Assembly: GCA_030248135.1 (NCBI GenBank)
Contig: JASANC010004845.1
Coordinates: forward strand, 62,001 to 126,000
Reading direction: 5' to 3'
Source: Theristus sp. LFF4_11
Lineage: Eukaryota > Nematoda > Chromadorea > Monhysterida > Xyalidae
DNA length: 64,000 nucleotides
Shown: in pieces, positions 60,117-64,000 of the stretch
Layout of the letters: each line of letters opens with the position of its first letter
How positions within the stretch are numbered: the stretch's first letter is position 1
Program-made: the position numbers and the translations under genes
The notes under the pieces: generated by a model
What the model was told of the DNA's origin: nothing
Database searches by the model: none
What the model saw: the letters and a program-made list of their open reading frames with translations, nothing else

Positions 60117-63001
60117 TCAACAAGTTCGGTACGTCGTCCAACAGTGCTGATGCTCAACGTTGACGAGGCCGAGTTTGGTGTGCCCGTAGACGTTGTACGC
60201 GCGAAGCGCCATGAATGGCGAGTCCTCATCGAGCAGTCGCACGAGCAGCCGTTTCAACGCTGCCCCTGCATCGTCGCCGGCGTCTCTGTGGTACCGTTCC
60301 AACGGGCCGTGTAGCTCCGCGTACAACTGGCACAGCACCAGTGGTTGCGGTTGTACAGCTGACAGTCGTGGGACGGCTGCAACAAAATGGACAACACCTG
60401 TCCTTGTCTGACGACAGTGTCACTGCGGTTGGCATGAGTTGCCGTGTCGTCAGACGCCAGCACTTTACACGGACACACCATCGCACTGGTGATTATTCTC
60501 GTTTTGGTTCACATGCTGCAACTGCGTGTCACGCCGCAACTGACGTGTGAACGGGCGTTGAGACGCCAATTGCCGTCACTCCAACCAACCGACAGTGTCA
60601 TTATAAGGACCGGACGCCAGGAGACGCTGTCGCACGCCGAATCGTTCCTTCGCCAGCAGCTCGTACTCGTAGCCCTCGATGTCGAGATAGACGAAATCGA
60701 CGAGCGGCCACTGGAGTGCGTTCAGCAGACTGCGTAGACCGATCACTTGCAACTGACCCGCGTCCGCATAGTACGGGCGGTTGGCGGCGTCGTAGCGCAA
60801 CACGCTGCAATTGCCATTCAACACCGCTTCGATTGTTCCGAGTTCATACAACATTATGATCTTTCATTTCGGTCCCGAGATACTCAATGCGCGCATAGAT
60901 AGGTTTCATGCATGACGCGGTAATTTAAAATTGGCAAAGGGATCCGGAGTCCCCGAGGATATGTAGAACCGAGTCACTCAGGCTACTTTGAATTGCTACA
61001 TAAAGATTGAAACTAGCTTCCTTTCTACGTCTGCGTACGCATTCAGTCGCAGAATTTTAAAAAAAATTGAGAATAGCTGATCGCAAAACATTTGGACCTG
61101 CACAGTCCGACTTCGTGAATTCTTTCTCAGTGTTTCTGCGAATGAAAACGCAGTGACAAAAAAAACATGCTTCGCAGGTTACAGAGCACACTGATGAAGA
61201 ACGAACAGAGTCGAAGTTGCAACAAACAGACAAAACTTATCCAGAATTTGATTTCAACCACACCCAATCAATACCTTTTCGTTTTTCTTGCTGACAAGTT
61301 TCGCGCATATGCTCTGTTCTGCGAACAAAAAAAACAAACTGACTGGGTAAGACGAACGTACATACAATAGTCGGAGGTAATTTCTTCACATGCAATCGGC
61401 CGTTTGTGAAAGTGTGCTTTGAAAAAGTGACAAAAGTGTTGCGAACATTACGAGCACACCTGAGTGTTTGCACGCCGTCCGCGAACGCGACGCCGGCGTT
61501 TATGACACGACCCAGCTGCAGATACGTCAGTGCGTTCTGCGCGATCGGCTCCACGCCGATAAACTGCGCCTCTGGTAGACGCTCTTTCAACAGACGTTCC
61601 GTGTCCGTTTCGTTGCCGATTCCGAGGCTCAATACGCGCACAGCCGCTTCGGTGGTTGTGGCGTTATTGCCGTCGGACGCGGGCATCAGTGTGAAGCGCT
61701 CTTCGCCCTTGACAACAAGAAGAAAGAACATTGAAAGTAGAAATGGACGGACAGTCAACCTCTCAACTATTGGCAATCCGCTGATTGGTTGGTGATCTGT
61801 GTGCACGCCTTGCTGTGGAGGCGGAGTCTGTTCTGCACAGGAAGCACCCACTGCATCACGTGCATCACCAACTATTCAGTTGTTAGCCTATAATTTAGAT
61901 TAGAGTTTGGCCGTAATTACGTACAATTGATATCTAGTTCAACACACAAAGGGCACCATTTTGTATCGTGAAATATCATCAGTGAATCAATTTAGATAAA
62001 AAACCGGTGCGTTGTCGACAGAAGTAGTAATGTAGGACTATTAAGAGGTAGGGTAGATAAAATTAAATAACTATTTCAGTAATAATATTTATTTATTTTT
62101 GTGATCTGCTGCGAAAAAATGCACAGTGATCTCTCTCACTCTCTTCGCTACCAGCTGAAAATTATTTATTGATTCTTTTACAATGCATCTCTCTTTCTTG
62201 CTGTTTAAAAAATGTGCACAGTGATAAGACTGCAAGCTGTGCTGCCAAATAACTGTTGAAACTATGCCCAGTGAGCTGTCTCTCTCTGTCTCTCTCACTC
62301 TCACTCTCCGCTACCAGCTGAAAATTATTTACTGATTTTGTCCAACCCCGACTGGCAGCAGCTGCGCGTTGAGCAACGCCCGAATCTGCGACGCATTGCA
62401 GCGCTCCAACAGTCGCACGAGACGGTCGCGTAGCTGCGTTTCGTCGTGCGTCTGCGCGTTCAGCTCGCTGCGCACGGCGTCGATGACGCAGCTACGGTAC
62501 TGCGTGATCTCGTCGCGACAACGAACGGCAGTGGTGCGCCACGATCGCTGCCGCTGGTGGACACACGATGACGCGACGCTGCTGACGCTCGCGTCAACAC
62601 GGTCGCCTGCAATTGTTCCGCTGTCAAGGCCCGTTCACACACACACACACACATGCACAACGCACTGACGTTGGAAAAACAAAAGACAAACGTTTAAGGC
62701 GGAAACACCATTCAGTGTGTACACACGAGACGACTTCTAGATCGCGTGGCCGATTTTTTTAAATGTGTGGTGTTTGGGCGTCACACAAAAAAACTACTTG
62801 CTAAATCCTGATCATTTACAGATGAATGAGTAATGTACGATCTTTTGAGTTGAACGTGTTCAAAAATTTACCAAGGTAGATCCTGCGTGTTAAAGATGGC
62901 AGCAGCAGAACGGTGACAGCGGCCATAACAGCCATTAAAATGAATACACCAATGAGAAATCTGAATATTATGCTGCCAGTCGTGTTCGTTTTCAGATACA
63001 T
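60117..63001 (-). CDS. FkbM-family methyltransferase with N-terminal membrane anchor
   Basis: Five exons: 63001-62872, 62606-62347, 61707-61460, 60804-60611, 60376-60117; lengths close to 363 codons plus stop. Residues ~12-35 form one hydrophobic segment (FLIGVFILMAVMAAVTVLLL) with basic residues after it, so a type II membrane protein is likely. The stem is Arg/Glu-rich (DEITQYRSC, RLVRLLERC), followed by an S-adenosylmethionine fold: RVLSLGIGNET (motif I), AQFIGVEPIAQN, and FVYLDIEGYEYELL, then PLVLCQLYAELHGPL and LGLVNVE. This is the FkbM/Methyltransf_21 pattern known from nematode and other invertebrate families; substrates are unknown. The exon 4 start (AG|C before VLRYDAANRP) was set by phase. 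Converges with ADSL. Confidence 0.82.
60855..61055. repeat. Repeat family E copy, reversed
   Basis: GGTCCCGAGATACTCAATGCGCGC, GTTTCATGCATGACGCGG, TTTGAATTGCTACATAAAG, GCATTCAGTCGCAGAA; FkbM intron 3. Confidence 0.7.
61130..61345. mobile_element. MITE family D copy, diverged
   Basis: CAGGTTACAGAGCACACTG, GAACGAACAGAGTCGAAGTTGC; mirror GCGCATATGCTCTGTTCTGCG; FkbM intron 3. Confidence 0.65.
61750..61916. mobile_element. MITE family A copy
   Basis: ACAGTCAACCTCTCAACTATTGG and GCCTATAATTTAGATTAGAGTTTGGCCG; FkbM intron 2, starts about 40 bp from exon 3. Confidence 0.85.
62120..62345. repeat. Direct repeat with CT-rich core
   Basis: TCTCTCACTCTCTTCGCTACC plus AGCTGAAAATTATTTATTGATT at 62130-62180 recurs at 62278-62338. 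The second copy ends at the donor of FkbM exon 2. Confidence 0.8.
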
Positions 63002-63458
63002 AATTATAACAGTAATTTCAATAACTTGAAACTTTTTTCTGCTGCATGAACACAGTTGTTAAGTAAGTTTCCTTTTTGACACAACACTGTCGCAAAACAG
63101 GCTATATCAGCCTGCGAAACAATGCGTCAAGTAACAATAATAGTCGTTTGCACACTCCCTTTCATGTTATCAGTGTGGCGTTTGAGAACTCTGTCATCGT
63201 TTTGAGTCATGCAAGAAACATATATGTATCGTAATGTTGACGGTTTCTATTTTCTGAAGACAAACTAAATTTTTTGTTCTGTCGCTAAAACGAAAGCGTT
63301 TTAGGTGTTTCGGCTGAATATTTCGTTTTCCGTTGTTGCATGTGTATGGAATGGTCAATAGAACAATATGCTGTCGTTTTGTTTGAACCAACCGTCAGAT
63401 CCAGATGTTACCTTGTGACAGTCTCGAAACAGATTCAGTAATTGTGGCTTTGCGCAAT
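63002..63458. promoter_or_regulatory. Divergent intergenic region (candidate shared promoter)
   Basis: 457 bp separate two start codons that point away from each other. No TATA or initiator motif can be singled out. No repeats found here, in contrast to most intergenic stretches of the window. Confidence 0.45.
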
Positions 63459-63639
63459 ATGCAGCGATTTGGGAGCATCAATACGAGACAGTCGATTTGG
63501 CTTCTGTTGGCGCTGTGTGCGTTGGTGTTGTCAACGGTGCTGATCGTTAAAAGGCAGCACGTCACTCCGACGCACCGTCAAGAGCAGCCGCTGACGATAA
63601 ACAACCGGCGGTTACAATCAGCGTCTTTGCTTTGGCCCG
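63459..63639 (+). CDS. Membrane-anchored protein, first exon only
   Basis: ATG at 63459 and a GT donor after 63639 (phase 1). Sixty residues: a short N-terminus with RFGSINTRQ, one hydrophobic helix (SIWLLLALCALVLSTVLIV, residues ~12-30), then KRQ and a polar stem. The topology is that of a type II single-pass protein, as in Golgi enzymes. The remainder lies in or beyond the last 360 bp; a family A MITE occupies the intron. I cannot assign the family; the shared topology with the divergent FkbM gene makes a paralog possible but not shown. Confidence 0.55.
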
Positions 63640-63751
63640 GTAGCGTCTTTTTAAAATTATGTGCGTTTCGCTGTCGTCTTTTCGCTTAAGTAAAGAGCGC
63701 CAATTTTCCACACAACATTCTGCCGCAGACGGTTTCGTTTCACCAAGCACA

Positions 63752-63923
63752 TACAGTCGAACTGTAAATTATAGGGAATCAACTGGTTGGTTGATGATCA
63801 CGTGCTGCATGCTTTCTGTGCAGGCATTACTGTGTGAGCGGAGTTGGGCCCGTACAGAAAGTATTCATCACGTGATCACCAACCAATCAGCTGATTCCCT
63901 ATAATTTAGAGAGTTCGACTGTA
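63752..63923. mobile_element. MITE family A copy, complete
   Basis: TACAGTCGAACTGTAAATTATAGGG and CCCTATAATTTAGAGAGTTCGACTGTA with TA at both edges; the cleanest short copy in the window. Confidence 0.93.
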
Positions 63924-64000
63924 CATTTTTTGCTCGCCCGAAAAGGCACAGTGTTCGAACAAGATGCTGCGTGGCCGTCGGTTGCGCCGTGCCGTCACAA

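Overview
This is a metazoan nuclear window: intron-rich protein genes with GT-AG introns (three of them apparently GC-AG), animal gene families, and a heavy load of short palindromic DNA transposons and a tRNA-derived SINE. Gene content (TARBP2/Loquacious-type dsRNA-binding protein, DCP1, RUFY-type RUN-FYVE protein, erlin, SLC37A4-type transporter, SMYD4-like proteins) points to an invertebrate animal; I cannot name the phylum. Exon structures were rebuilt by hand from splice signals, reading frame and family similarity. For ten genes the exon lengths close exactly in frame (one of these needs a 1-nt frameshift in a homopolymer).

Layout. 0-20 kb, all minus strand: first exon of a SMYD4-like paralog (39-205), a full SMYD4-like gene (805-5305), CTU1 (5933-8896), RABIF/Mss4 (9337-10426), a TARBP2/Loqs-like gene (11174-16522) and GPN2 (17870-19975). 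20-26.3 kb: a gene-free repeat island with TTAGGA-type telomere-like arrays, two inverted copies of a 1.03-kb element, and A/T and G runs. 26.4-60 kb, all plus strand: DCP1 (26375-33086), RUFY-like (34629-42935, with a hAT element in an intron), SLC37A4-like (44144-49951), erlin (51647-54298) and adenylosuccinate lyase (55254-59938). 60.1-63 kb: a minus-strand FkbM-type methyltransferase with an N-terminal membrane anchor, divergent from the 5' end of another membrane protein (63459 onward).

The genes are unrelated housekeeping functions: tRNA thiolation, Rab chaperoning, small-RNA pathway, GPN GTPase, mRNA decapping, endosomal trafficking, glucose-6-phosphate transport, ER lipid-raft/ERAD, purine synthesis. 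I see no operon logic and no defence-type or otherwise new gene system. The unusual content is in the repeats: at least four MITE families (A: termini CAGTCGAAC with TA duplications; B: about 90-bp near-perfect hairpins; C: ACGT-rich; D: 200-250-bp palindromes often just upstream of start codons), a tRNA-derived SINE, a 1.3-kb element with TGT...ACA ends and 4-bp duplications, a degraded hAT, and several readable nested insertions.
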